A stretch of DNA of 64,000 nt from Xiphydria camelus (Eukaryota; Arthropoda; Insecta; Hymenoptera; Xiphydriidae), in NCBI GenBank assembly GCA_963678675.1, contig OY783200.1, positions 18,654,603 to 18,718,602 of the forward strand, in the 5' to 3' direction. Shown in pieces: positions 48,337 through 57,977 of the stretch. The notes below the pieces were generated by a model, which saw nothing but the letters and a program-made list of their open reading frames with translations, was not told the origin of the DNA and did not search any database. How positions within the stretch are numbered: the first letter of the stretch is position 1; every line of letters begins with the position of its first letter. A program made the translations under genes and the position numbers.

Positions 48337-50061
48337 TACAGGGTTGGCCATAAAGTCGTGACACACAAAAGTTGCATTTTTTCTAATGGAAACCCCTGTA
48401 TATTATTGGATATATCAATTCGTCCTTCAATTTTGAGCAATAATTTTAATTAACATAATACACTTAAATTCAACCGTTTCCAAGTTATCCAGTTTTGAAA
48501 ATTGACCTTTGAATAAACCCCACTAAATAATTCAAATTTAATCATTTATTTGAACGGGGAACAATTATTTTCGATAGTCAATACCTAATTTGTAACAATA
48601 TTTAAAGTGAATTGAAAATAGAAGTTTGAAAATGGCACCTAAAAACCGAGAAAATATTATGTTGAATAAAAAACGCATTTTTTTTATTTGATAATGTGTT
48701 CAAATTGTGCACCATTCACTGCTTGACAATGTGCCAATCTTGTATAAAAACCGTCTATCACGTTGTTCAATTGATTTTCATTCACAAGCTGAATTTCGTC
48801 GATTATCCGCTGCCTGAGCTCATTAATATCCCGTGGTTTAGTTTTGTAAACCCTAGTTTTCAGGTGACCCCAGAGGAAGTAGTCAAGAGGCGTTAAATCG
48901 GGTGACCTGGCCGGCCACTCAATTGCGCCTCGCCTTCCGATCCATCTTAGAGGAAAAACTTCATCCAAATATGCCCTGACTTCGCGGCCGAAATGGGGAG
49001 GCGCCCCATCTTGTTGAAACCATGTCGATGCATAACCTTCACCGACGGCTCCATGAATGCCAGGCACAATCAAATTTTGTAACAATTCCAAATATTTTCT
49101 GGCATCTAGATTACCATCTATGAAATATGGACCTATCACTTGTCTACCAATTATTCCGCACCAGACGTTAGTCTTTTCTGGTGTTTAGGTGTGATTATCA
49201 ATCATCCAGCGTGGATTAGAATCACTCCAATAACGACAATTATGACGGTTTAAGGTACCATTTAAATTAAATGTCGCTTCATCGCTGAAAACAATTTTTC
49301 TCGAAAAATGCACATTTTCATCACATTTTTGCATCAACAATTCGCGAAGTTCCAATCGCCTGTCGTAGTCATCACCACTCAATTCTTGAACTAAAGTAAC
49401 TTTATATGGGTGGAATTTGCATCCTTTAAGAATACGATGCACTGAAAACGTGGAGATTTTGTGTTCTTGGGCAGCTTTTGGAATTGAAACATGCCTATCC
49501 TCAATGAAAGATTGCATTACTTCTAAGCTTTTCTCTTCATTCGTCGCGCTTTTTGGGCGCCCTGTTCGCGGACGGTCTTTTACCGAACCAAACTGTTCAA
49601 AACGATGGACAGTTTTTTGAACAGTAGACTTAGCTATCGGCGGTCGATCTACAAACGTGTCATTAAACAAATTCGCCACTTGCTCATAGCTACGAACCCT
49701 GTCACTATATCCTCTTATCATAAGGATAGAAATTCGCTCTTCTTCGGTTAATTGCATTGCACTGAGGAATTATTAAAGCAAAAAACCACGAAACTTTTAG
49801 GAAAATGACAATAGGTCGTCAACAAGACGTCGTCAAAACTAGGTACGACAGATGATCTCCATGGAAACTAACTCACTTTTTATAACATATTTAAAATTTT
49901 CAAAACTCGATAACTCGGAAACGGTTGAATTTAAGTGCATTATGTCAATTACAATTATTGCTCAAAATTGAAGGACGAATTGATATATCCAATAACGTAC
50001 AGGGATTTCCATTAGAAAAAATGCAACTTTTGTGTGTCACGACTTTATGACCAACCCTGTA
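48337..50061 (-). mobile_element. Full-length mariner-like element (layer 3 of nested set)
   Basis: A 1,725-bp element starting TACAGGGTTGG and ending CCAACCCTGTA, flanked by TA (48335-48336 and 50062-50063). The inverted repeats are long: similarity continues beyond 100 bp inward (CATAAAGTCGTGACACAC, then ATTGGATATATCAATTCGTC). The single transposase gene on the minus strand is open except for one nonsense codon, so insertion seems recent. It sits exactly at the TA in the centre of the layer-2 palindrome. Confidence 0.9.
48684..49757 (-). pseudogene. Tc1/mariner-family transposase with one internal stop
   Basis: A DDE transposase for cut-and-paste transposition at TA sites. From the ATG at 49757 it reads an N-terminal helix-turn-helix (LTEEERISILMIRGYSD, then STVQKTVHRFEQFGSVKDRP), the GRPKSA hinge and a second HTH (ISTFSVHRILKGCKFHPYK). 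The catalytic residues follow: Asp in VFSDEATFNLNG, Asp in WFQQDGAPPHFG, and Asp in ARSPDLTPLDYFLWG. One in-frame TAA at 49185-49187 (after MIDNHT, where the family normally has Gln, a one-base change) splits it. The remainder continues in the same frame to a TGA-independent end near 48684. No frameshift is seen over about 357 codons. Long terminal repeats flank it. Inactive as read, unless the stop is a sequencing error or read through. Confidence 0.92.
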
Positions 50062-50280
50062 TAATTAAAACTTTAACTGTCTAGTAGACGCTTAAAAACC
50101 CTAAAACTTTTGTATTTAACTTTTTTTGATACCTTCTATATTTTACCGAATAATCGACCGTTTCCAGACTTTTCTAAAGCCCTGTATATATATACACCCA
50201 AGTGCCCAGCGATCGGCCCAATTGTGGTCGGCCCGATCCGGTGGACATCCGGCCTTGTAGTTAAGTGACCGTAGGACCTG

Positions 50281-50752
50281 ATGTGTCAATGTCAACTTGC
50301 TGGCAATGGATACTATAATTTATTTCAGCTTTCAGGCTGTAAAATTTATGCATCATAATGATGCTTCGTATAAAAATGGCCTAAAATTAGTCTTTTCTAA
50401 ACATGTTTTAAATGCGAGTAAGCGCACACACACACAAATGTGGTATAACCCAAATTTCTGTGATAGAAGACCGTGTGATTCGCCAGACATCAGTAACTCT
50501 TAATCCATATTCAGTTACTTTAGAAGTAAGTAGTCAATAGCTTTCCCCTTGCGACTTTGTCCGCGTGAATCACGAAATAATCTCTTCTTTATTTTACTCC
50601 CTTAAGGGAGTTGGTATATAGATAGTAGACATATAAAAAAAACGTGCGTATTCAAATGCAACGTTGTATTAAAATTTCAAAGCAATCGGTGAAAAAATTT
50701 CGGAAATTTAAAAGATACATTTTTATTCATTTACCCCCTTAAGGAGTAGGTA
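50281..50752. other. Unidentified DNA with a short tandem repeat
   Basis: 50605-50740 contains an AAACGTGCGTATTCAAATGC and CAAAGCAATCGGT block that recurs after the next MITE at about 51340-51410, so the MITE separates two direct copies. An open frame at 50297-50503 could be an exon remnant (an AG-preceded segment from 50330), but it is not recognised. Confidence 0.4.
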
Positions 50753-51326
50753 TACAGGGTGTTCGGAAAAAACACCGACACAGAAATAGGGGTGACAGGT
50801 TACGTCATTACAAGTATTTTGATATAAGGGACCTATACCCGCAAGCGCCCCCTTCTGGAGATATCAACTTTTCAAGTTTATAACGACCGAGGTTGATCAA
50901 AGTAGAATAATATTGAGTTTTTTGTCTACCTGTACAATTGAAAAACAAATGAAAACTCCTTGTATTCGCATCATCTTCGAAAAGTACAAGGATTTGAGCC
51001 AAGCGGTTATCCTTTCCGCAAGCAGTTTGCGCAGTGGCACATCTATCCAGAATCGTTTCCGATGTTGCATGGACATGGGTGGCCGTCATTTTGAGCATTT
51101 GCTGTAGTACATTGTTTTTGTATCTCGTAAAATTAAATATTCGTTACCATCTTGATACGTTTCTTATTATTTTACTTTGATCAACCTCGGTCGTTATAAA
51201 CTTGAAAAGTTGATATCTCTCCAGAAGGGGGCGCTTGCGGGTATAGGTCCCTTATATCAAAATACTTGTAATGACGTAACCTATCACCCCTATTTCTGTG
51301 TCGGTGTTTTTTCCGAACACCCTGTA
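50753..51326 (+). mobile_element. Tc1/mariner-derived MITE retaining a transposase C-terminus
   Basis: The ends TACAGGGTGTTCGGAAAAAA and complement are flanked by TA (50751-50752, 51327-51328). Near-identical inverted arms of about 155 bp run 50753-50907 and 51168-51326. The plus-strand interior ends with a frame GRHFEHLL plus stop at 51105-51107. A terminal G-G-x-F/I-E-H-L motif closes many Tc1/mariner-type transposases of insects, so this is an internally deleted copy of a larger element rather than an anonymous MITE. Confidence 0.8.
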
Positions 51327-51328
51327 TA

Positions 51329-52280
51329 AAGAGTAGGTATATATGAAAAACGCGCGTATTCGAATGCAACGTTATATGTCCAAATTTCAAAGCAATCGGT
51401 AAAGAACTTTCGGAGATCTTACGACGCGGTCTCAACGTGTCGACATTGACGTGACACATGCACAATACAGGTATGTAGTGCTCTCGCCCAGTTTATGACC
51501 CTGTGAGACCGCGACGTTAGACCTTGAAGAAACGAATATAACATTTTTATTTAAACGTGTATATGGAAGATAGAAGAAGATAGATAGCGGTGTTTATTAG
51601 AATGGGTATTGCGGAAAGCGGTTCATTACGACTCGTCCAGTAATTAATCCTTCCGGGAAAGGTGCATGGCTGCGGGCTCATTGACAGCCTAAATTCGCCA
51701 AAACCTACCGCTTCGCCATTGTGACCGATTTACAAAATGTATCAAGTGACTTGAGTTTGTGTTAATATGTGTTCCGTCGCAAGGGGACTTCTATGTCATT
51801 TCTTACCGCTCACTATCATCGCAACCTAAGTAACGCGCCAATCTAGATCTAATCTCTACATCGATCGCGAACAGTGTATGGCTTTCCTGGATAAACCAGG
51901 TATCAAAATTCCCCAATTGTCCATCGACTGCATCCGACATTCCTCCCCTTAATCCAGCTCGGATCGCTTTTGTGACGGTACCTATTGAAGCAGGCACTGC
52001 GAGAGACGGCTTGCTACGAATCGCTCTAAAATTACCTTCGGAGAAAAGTTCGGAACTGCGACATTTACGACCTAGGTATGTTTATCGAAATATTCGTTTC
52101 GCCTACGACGCGATTAATTCTAGTCGGCGAATTATTTGTGGTCGATGCTACCAAGAAGCACGAATCGACCCTCCTAATTCCGTCGCTCGTTGCGATGGAA
52201 CAGGATTGACAGCTGGCACGTCGGAGTCAACTCATTCCCGTGGAAACTGTACAAAGTCGCCGATGGTGGCGCTGGTAGCA
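51329..52280. repeat. LTR-like fragment and unidentified DNA
   Basis: 51640-52010 contains the CCTTCCGGGAAAGGT, CTCACTATCATCGCAACCTA and AACGCGCCAATCTAGA blocks of the LTR-like repeat found at 9.9 and 11.3 kb. The remaining part holds a small inverted pair (ACGCGGTCTCAACGTG near 51423 against GTGAGACCGCGACGT near 51505) and no domain-bearing frame. Confidence 0.45.
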
Positions 52281-52392
52281 AATTCGCTCGCCGCCTATAC
52301 CCCTCATATAAAAATATTGACATTTTTTATTACGTGGGTAGTCTTGATTATACCATCTGTTTAAATATGTAAACAATTCATTATTAAAGTAG

Positions 52393-52400
52393 TATATAAG
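52393..52400 (+). promoter_or_regulatory. TATA box of peptide gene B
   Basis: TATATAAG lies 79 bp upstream of the ATG at 52472, in a leader almost identical to that of copy A. The last base differs from copy A (TATATAAA). Confidence 0.7.
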
Positions 52401-52471
52401 ACAGTGAGAGATTAGGGAATCAACATATTCTACCGTGTCGCATAGTTGTTCGTGAAGAACACTTTTGCAAG

Positions 52472-52633
52472 ATGAAGTTTCTCGTTTTTTTTGTGCTACT
52501 GTTGGTGATTTGGACGGTTTATGGTCAGCTGCCGCCGGGATTCAAACCCTGTACATTTCAGAGGTATTGTGCTCCAGGACACCGCTGCGTAATTGGTGGA
52601 TTTGTTGACATACCGGTATGCTTGAAGGGATAA
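52472..52633 (+). CDS. Secreted four-cysteine peptide precursor, copy B
   Basis: The paralogue of the gene at 46916-47077, also 53 residues in one exon, with the same signal peptide architecture, Gln19, cysteines at 27, 33, 39 and 50, and a terminal Gly53 that may direct amidation. It differs from copy A at codons 7, 8, 20, 21, 25, 28, 30, 31, 41, 42, 44, 46 and 52, all replacements. These change charge on the mature peptide (for example K30Q, W31R, N46D, L52K). AATAAA follows at 52730-52735. Flanking similarity to copy A runs from about 46760/52312 to 47450/53004, so the promoter and 3' region were duplicated with it. The reading frame is intact, which argues that it is still functional. Family and function unrecognised; venom or antimicrobial peptide is the leading guess. 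Confidence 0.75.
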   Translation: MKFLVFFVLLLVIWTVYGQLPPGFKPCTFQRYCAPGHRCVIGGFVDIPVCLKG

Positions 52634-53006
52634 GTAATCATGATTCGAAACATTGGAGGGTTACGGTTCGATGCTTTGAAATATTGTAAATACGTTTTAA
52701 TATACTATATAATACAAGCAAAGAAAGGTAATAAAACTTGTAAAATATATTTGTTTGTCATTGTTCTTTAACCTACAATCTTATTACTTCTTTATACTCT
52801 AACAAGAGATATTTCTTATTTCATTTTAGTAGAATAAGATAGTAATAGATGTAGGACGAGTCAAAGCTAAGACATTCAATATAAATTCAACCTAAATGAG
52901 AGAATTATTCATAATTTAATAGAGCAAAGCTTCTGAAAACAGACTATATTATACGTATAACATATATAGCTTTTAACGGCCAAAATATACATATTTTAAA
53001 CGTATA

Positions 53007-54359
53007 GGGGAAGGTCGGGTATGATGACGACGTTAAGCTTTGACAATTTTTCCTGACCTTGATGTTCATTGAATCGATGCTAGAATTCCTCCATTATCTT
53101 CTTCAAACTCTCTAGCTTGATGCCATATATATTTAAAAAATTGAATTTCACAAGTCTGGTAGGTACTTAAAAAATGCAATTTAGAAATAAGTCATCTTCT
53201 AAGAACTAAGACAATACATGATCTCAACAACAAATATACTTGAAGAGTCCAGTGGAAAAACGATGAGGTTCCATATTTCTAACAGTTGAGAAACACGAGA
53301 TTTAAAGTTTCAAAAAACGCGGGAGTCCACTATACCGCCTATTTTCAACCACAGTTTTTAGTGGAATCTCATTGTTTGTCCCCTATAAGGTTTGGTATGT
53401 TGATACTCCACGTTACAAGCTAACAGATGCCGCTAAAAAATATCGATTTCCATATTTCTAAAAGTTGAGAAACACGAAATTTAAAGTTTCATATCGCGCG
53501 GGAGTCCACTGTGCCGTCTATTTTCAACCACATTTTTTAGTGGAATCTCATTGTTTGTCCCCTGTAAGGTTTGGTATGTTGATACTTCATGTTACAAGCT
53601 AACAGACGTCGCTGAAATATCGATTTCGAAAGAAATGGAACATCATCGTTTTTCCACTGGACCTTTCACTTATTTTTCTTATTAAAACGCTATCACAACA
53701 TAGAGAGTCTCATATCATCATATTTGAGTACATAATTACGTTGCGAAGAACTTAGCTACGCTAAGTTTTACTGACTTAGAAAAACTTTTGACATAAGATA
53801 ATTTAGAATAACAGCACAAAACGTAAAGCCATATAGAAATAGCTGGAAACTTATCAACTTCAAACTACTTAAGTAAAAGATTCATGTGAGAAGAGCACTA
53901 AATTAAATTTTTAGGAACCCGGTATCTATGTACGTAAGTTTATGATCGTAATCTTACCCTCCATCAAATTCATCATCTTAACCGACATCACCATTTTGAG
54001 TTCAGTGACATATTTCTGAACTTCAACTAACCAGAAAATACTGAAATGATACATCAATAGACGTGTTTTAAGCAGTACTTTAAGGACATCACAAGTAGAA
54101 ATGGAAAATACTTACTCACACAGCAAGCGTAATTCCTTACGGAATACCTTCAGAAACTTACAACGACGAAGCACGGAATCACGTTTTCCGTTTTAATGAA
54201 CATGTGCACTAGGATGGGAATCTTGGGGTTGCCATGCCGTGGGTGGCGCGGCACTAGCGGTCTCTAATGGTGTAGGAACTGGCCCTCAATCTAGCGTCAA
54301 TATCGTTAAATACCGAATTCATTGTCTTACCCGCCTCGTCATCTTACCCGACTTTCCCC
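53007..54359. mobile_element. TA-flanked DNA element with internal 187-bp duplication
   Basis: Ends GGGGAAGGTCGGGTATGATG and near-complement CATCTTACCCGACTTTCCCC, flanked by TA (53005-53006 and 54360-54361). The equivalent position after peptide copy A (about 47450) reads ACGTATAGG without it, supporting an insertion. Inside, two direct copies of about 187 bp (about 53266-53450 and 53451-53636) share GGGAGTCCACT, TATTTTCAACCACA and GTGGAATCTCATTGTTTGTC. No transposase was found. Confidence 0.75.
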
Positions 54360-54377
54360 TACTACATAAAGTACTTT

Positions 54378-54589
54378 ATACTGAGAAAAAAATAGCCAAT
54401 ACAATAATTTTGTTGAGTCAATTTGATAACCTAAAAATGATTTATTGGATTATTCAAATGTTTAGCTCTGTCATCAATGTTCTCGTGAAGTCAACCAAAG
54501 AATCTTGCGATTCCAAAAAAACGTTTTGTTGGCTCGTATTCATTCACAATATTTTGTTAGCCCAACCAAGAGTTCTTTCAGTGTAGAAT
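54378..54589. mobile_element. Probable short MITE with CACTGARAAAA-type ends
   Basis: The left end TACTGAGAAAAAAATAGCC and right end (inverted) CACTGAAAGAACTCTTGG are similar. Inside, CAATAATTTTGTTG is matched by an inverted CAACAAAACG-like block. It resembles the ends at 17.8 and 40.5 kb. Boundaries approximate. Confidence 0.4.
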
Positions 54590-55705
54590 TGTCGAGAAAG
54601 TTCCTACATTTTCCCTGGTGAGATGTAAGAAAAGCATATAATAAGAGAGGGGAAGTTCCGTGTACAACTCATCTTAGGTAGCACTACCTACTAGGAAAGT
54701 TAGTCATGTCTGAACCAATTAAGGATCTTATGAAAAGTCCTGTGTTGCAGAGGTGGCGCCATTAGTTCACGAAATACCCATAAAATTCAATCAGAGCCTG
54801 ATAGGAATGTAATTAGGATATCGCTAATAGGGAAATATAACGCTAACGCTAAAGTATTAATACACGGGGCGTAATTATGAAATTTAATACACTTCCTCTT
54901 ATTACTTTTATTTAATACAAGATTTTGTGTGTGTAAAGATTTAAAGAAAGAGAAACAGAATGAAAACTGAGTTAAGTGTGTGATGAAATGGATCGCTCCT
55001 CTCAATGCATAAAAGCACAGAATCTTATCCCTTATATCCTTTTTCCTAAATCTCTCGTTTAAGTTATTCAATCATGTACAATAACGCAAGCCTGCGAGGG
55101 TCAGTTTCAAAAGATAGATTTCTTGACGTCGGAAATGAATCTAACTTCAAAATTGTCCCAGCTCGTCAAGTTTTCAAGTAATTCGAGGTCAAATAGTCCA
55201 AAATAGCTATTTTTACTAATTTGATGAATTTGTTTTGGGAGAACGAATTTTAAAAAAAATATTTCTACTGATGATATTGTATGGTATTAGACTCCATCTT
55301 TAGAATTCATTTTCTATCGCCACCGATTGATCTTTTTTCGCTGAGATATATTAAGTCACGCGTGGGGGTCTAGTGAGCTACTCCTACTCGAGAGTTCTAG
55401 TTCTCTGTTTGGAAGAGTTTTTTTGACATATACATTTTCAACGTGAATCTAAATTGAGGTCGTGTCTTTCAACAAAAGCTTGTAACTTTTAAAAATTTCA
55501 AAATCAAGGAAAATAAACTTACAAGGAGAGGCCGCGAGCTTCGAACAGGCATTTTTACGATTTCTTCTCTGTGAGTAGGGATTGACGCCCTTAACAAAAC
55601 CCCAAAGTATTTTTTCCGAATACGCCTTAGAAATAAAAAAAAATCACATCAAAGAATTCCATGATTGATATGTACAAGTTCCGAAAATCCGGTCTCACAG
55701 GAACT
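54590..55705. other. Intergenic or old-repeat DNA
   Basis: No domain-bearing frame. 55080-55650 has the texture of old transposon sequence, but no ends can be paired. Confidence 0.35.
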
Positions 55706-55707
55706 CT

Positions 55708-55779
55708 CGCGTGGCTCATCGGGTAGCGTGCCTGACTCGCACGCGGCGGGCACGTGTTCGAGTCTCGGTGCATTCTTTT
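55708..55779 (+). tRNA. tRNA-like sequence (degenerate tRNA or SINE head)
   Basis: An A-box-like GTGGCTCATCGGGTAGC and a B-box-like GTGTTCGAGTCTC are separated by about 33 bases, and a T5 run follows the 3' end. The anticodon-loop position reads CTCGCAC (anticodon CGC if taken literally). Acceptor, anticodon and T stems have several mismatches, so a working tRNA is unlikely; a tRNA-derived SINE or pseudogene fits better. Confidence 0.4.
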
Positions 55780-57820
55780 TAATTAAAAAAAAGAGGTCTT
55801 TCAGAAATTAGAAATGTGAAGTGCTTTAAAAAAATAACAATTTTTAAGATATACAATGAAACGCCAATATTTATTTAAAAATTTATTTCTCATGTTATGC
55901 AACTTAAATCTGAGTATCAGATCCTGATTTAAGAAAAAGGGATCATTGTCAGATCTATTTTCCGGGTAGCAAACATTCAACTAGGTTATTATATTATATT
56001 TTAAACGAAATATTGGTACAGGTAGATAAAGTATAGAGGTTATAGTACCATTTAAAAAAATGTCCATTTTGACCTTTACGTAACCGATGGAAAGAAAAAT
56101 TCAACTGAGAAGCTAAATAATGCATAGTTTTGGAAAAAAAGTATTGAATTATAGAGGAAAATGGGGACAACCGCGAGTTTTAGGGTTAAAAGGGGAAAAC
56201 ATAAAAATAGAGGAATGAAGGGGAGCATGGGACACATTATGAAGCTTGCGTTAACCCTTAACTGGTGAGGTGCCGTCAAGTGTTAAAAAAGCCAAAAATT
56301 TCAACACGAATCCTCTTTTCTCCTCATTTTCCCCCTCCCCCTCCCGTGCGACTTTTCGTCAGCACAGGGTGCGAGATCGATTATATTTTCAGCGGCAATA
56401 TAATGGCGCGTTAACAACCAGAATAATATTAGTGCGTCTGCCAATTAACACTCGGCTGACGAAGCGCGCACGTCCTGTCGCTCGTATAAACGTTCCAACT
56501 GTACACTCGACGCCGCGCACGCGTAAGTACCTACCCCTAAATGTAAGCTCATATCGACTCATCCAAGGAAGACTGTAGTAACTCATTTTTTGTACTTTTG
56601 AGATACGATAGTTTCCGACGGAAGATGTTCATAAATCGAAGATACTATTAAACGTACATGGTAATGTTAGTTGCCTGAATTACTATTTTGTGAGATACGA
56701 CTCTTTTCTGGGGAAGATATCATTATGTTTTACTGTTCTGTACTCGTAATTCAAAAGGTACAACATTTGAGTAACTACAGTCTTCGTTGGACGAGTCGAT
56801 ATAGCGGTAGCGAGACTCGTGTGCATTACATTAGAGCCGTCATCGAGCAAACACTACTATACGTCGTTGGCCCCGCGTGTATAGGTATCCGAGTACTCTA
56901 TGACTAGGTATTTGTTTGGGGGTGAACCTACCGCGGTACCGCCGTGCGCCACCCCTGTAGTCGATTACTCTCGCGCTCGATTATTGTTTCTCGAATTCAT
57001 ATACACACCCCCGTAGGAAATACCTGCATGTGTGTGCCACTTACGCGTCGCCATGATTCCGAGAGAAAGAGAAGGAAAGGGGGAGGGACACCTTTATTAC
57101 TTGCGATAAGTATGACAGTGCCGCGTGAAAGCAAGCGATTCGGGATGATAAATATTTGTCCGTCGGACCATGGAAGACGCTTTGAATGATTCATCGATAC
57201 CCTAGGTGAGGAAGGAGGGAGGGAGGATGGTCAAGATGCAATCGACGAATCTTTCGGTCTTGACGTCATCGTTTGATTGGAGAGATAATATTTTGGGAAA
57301 ATTTGTTAGTCTTCGCGGGATTGAGTGAATATGATGTGGGGTAGTTTGGTAATGGACGATTGATATATATGTTGGTTTAGGATGGAGGAGAAAATGTGTT
57401 TATTAAATGGTGCGTGCGATTTTTTAATACGTCTGACAGTTTTCTTAGAAAAGTTTCTCCCGCGGAGCAGTTAACGCTGCGGTAGACGTCGAACTGGAGT
57501 TGTAATTCATCAATTACAATTGTTTCGATATTTATATTATTCTGAGATAGCTGCTCCATTTACTTTCGTTAAAGTACACATATTATTTCGTTGCTTATGA
57601 ATTTTATGATGCATATTATAGTAAAACGGGACTTATTATTCCTCTTTATCATAAATCCGTGCTTAAAATTGGTAGCTAATTTTATTTCTCCTTCATTGAC
57701 TTTTTTTAGTAAGAAAATATCATTCGAAATTGAAGAGTATAACTTCTAAAGGGTCTAAGTGCCATATCTGCAAAAATATATATTTTGCTTGAAAACGGTC
57801 GTAAGTGCAAACCCCAATCT
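55780..57820. other. Intergenic DNA with GC-rich patch at 56270-57200
   Basis: Frames overlap on both strands and are without domains. The repeated CGACTCATCCAAGGAAGACTGTAGT-type word (about 56550 and, inverted, about 56780) is the only repeat noticed. No RNA gene is seen. Confidence 0.35.
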
Positions 57821-57824
57821 AGCT

Positions 57825-57975
57825 TTTCCAGTGAAGGTCCTAGATGGAATTAAAAGAGAATAAGACACATTTCTACGTGGGAACTGTCTGGTTCGTATAA
57901 GTCTAGTTTCTAACAAGAGACACTGTATAGGGAGTACTATCTAGTTCATGTATATCTATTTCTAGTAAGACAATA
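57825..57975. repeat. Dispersed repeat, related copy at 63310-63465
   Basis: It shares GGTCCTAGATGGAA, ACATTTCTACGTGGGAAC and ACTATCTAGTTCATGTATAT blocks with 63310-63465, where the blocks occur in a different order. It lies directly beside the 57978-58709 MITE, and a GAATGAACATGCCGC word from that MITE's end also occurs beside the 63-kb copy. Confidence 0.45.
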
Positions 57976-57977
57976 CC

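Larger units (their letters stand above)
48212..50186. mobile_element. Middle palindromic MITE (layer 2 of nested set)
   Basis: The ends are TACAGGGCTTTAGAAAAGTC and complement. Arms 48212-48336 and about 50062-50186 (about 125 bp each) are nearly identical inverted copies, including GGAAACGGTCGATTATTCGG and CTACTAGACAGTTAAAG. Without the inserted mariner-like element it would be an almost perfect palindrome of about 250 bp centred on TTTTAATTATAATTAAAA. Confidence 0.8.
48088..50270. mobile_element. Outer palindromic MITE (layer 1 of nested set)
   Basis: Left arm about 48088-48211 and right arm about 50187-50270 are diverged inverted copies sharing GTCACTTA, GTGTCCACCGG.TCGGGCCG, GCCGATCGCTG.GCACTTG and TATATA. 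The two arms are now separated by layers 2 and 3. Its outer ends are less precisely defined than those of the inner layers. Confidence 0.65.
47768..52306. mobile_element. 4.5-kb composite transposon splitting the second duplication unit
   Basis: The ends are inverted copies: TGAGGGGTATAGGCGGCGAG at the left (itself interrupted by a MITE) and CTCGCCGCCTATACCCCTCA at the right. TATA flanks both sides (47764-47767 and 52307-52310). Comparison with unit 1 of the duplication, which lacks it, supports insertion at this point. Inside are a 231-bp MITE, a three-layer nested palindrome with a mariner-like element, a 574-bp Tc1-type MITE, an LTR-like fragment and unidentified DNA. The original element's own coding sequence, if any, is not recognised. 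Confidence 0.7.

Noticed and set aside
50808..51098. 96-codon minus-strand frame in the 50.8-kb MITE
   Set aside because: It lies across the inverted arm and opposite the genuine transposase C-terminal remnant on the plus strand.
54239..54586. 115-codon plus-strand frame
   Set aside because: It spans the end of one transposable element and a separate MITE, so it is a chance fusion.
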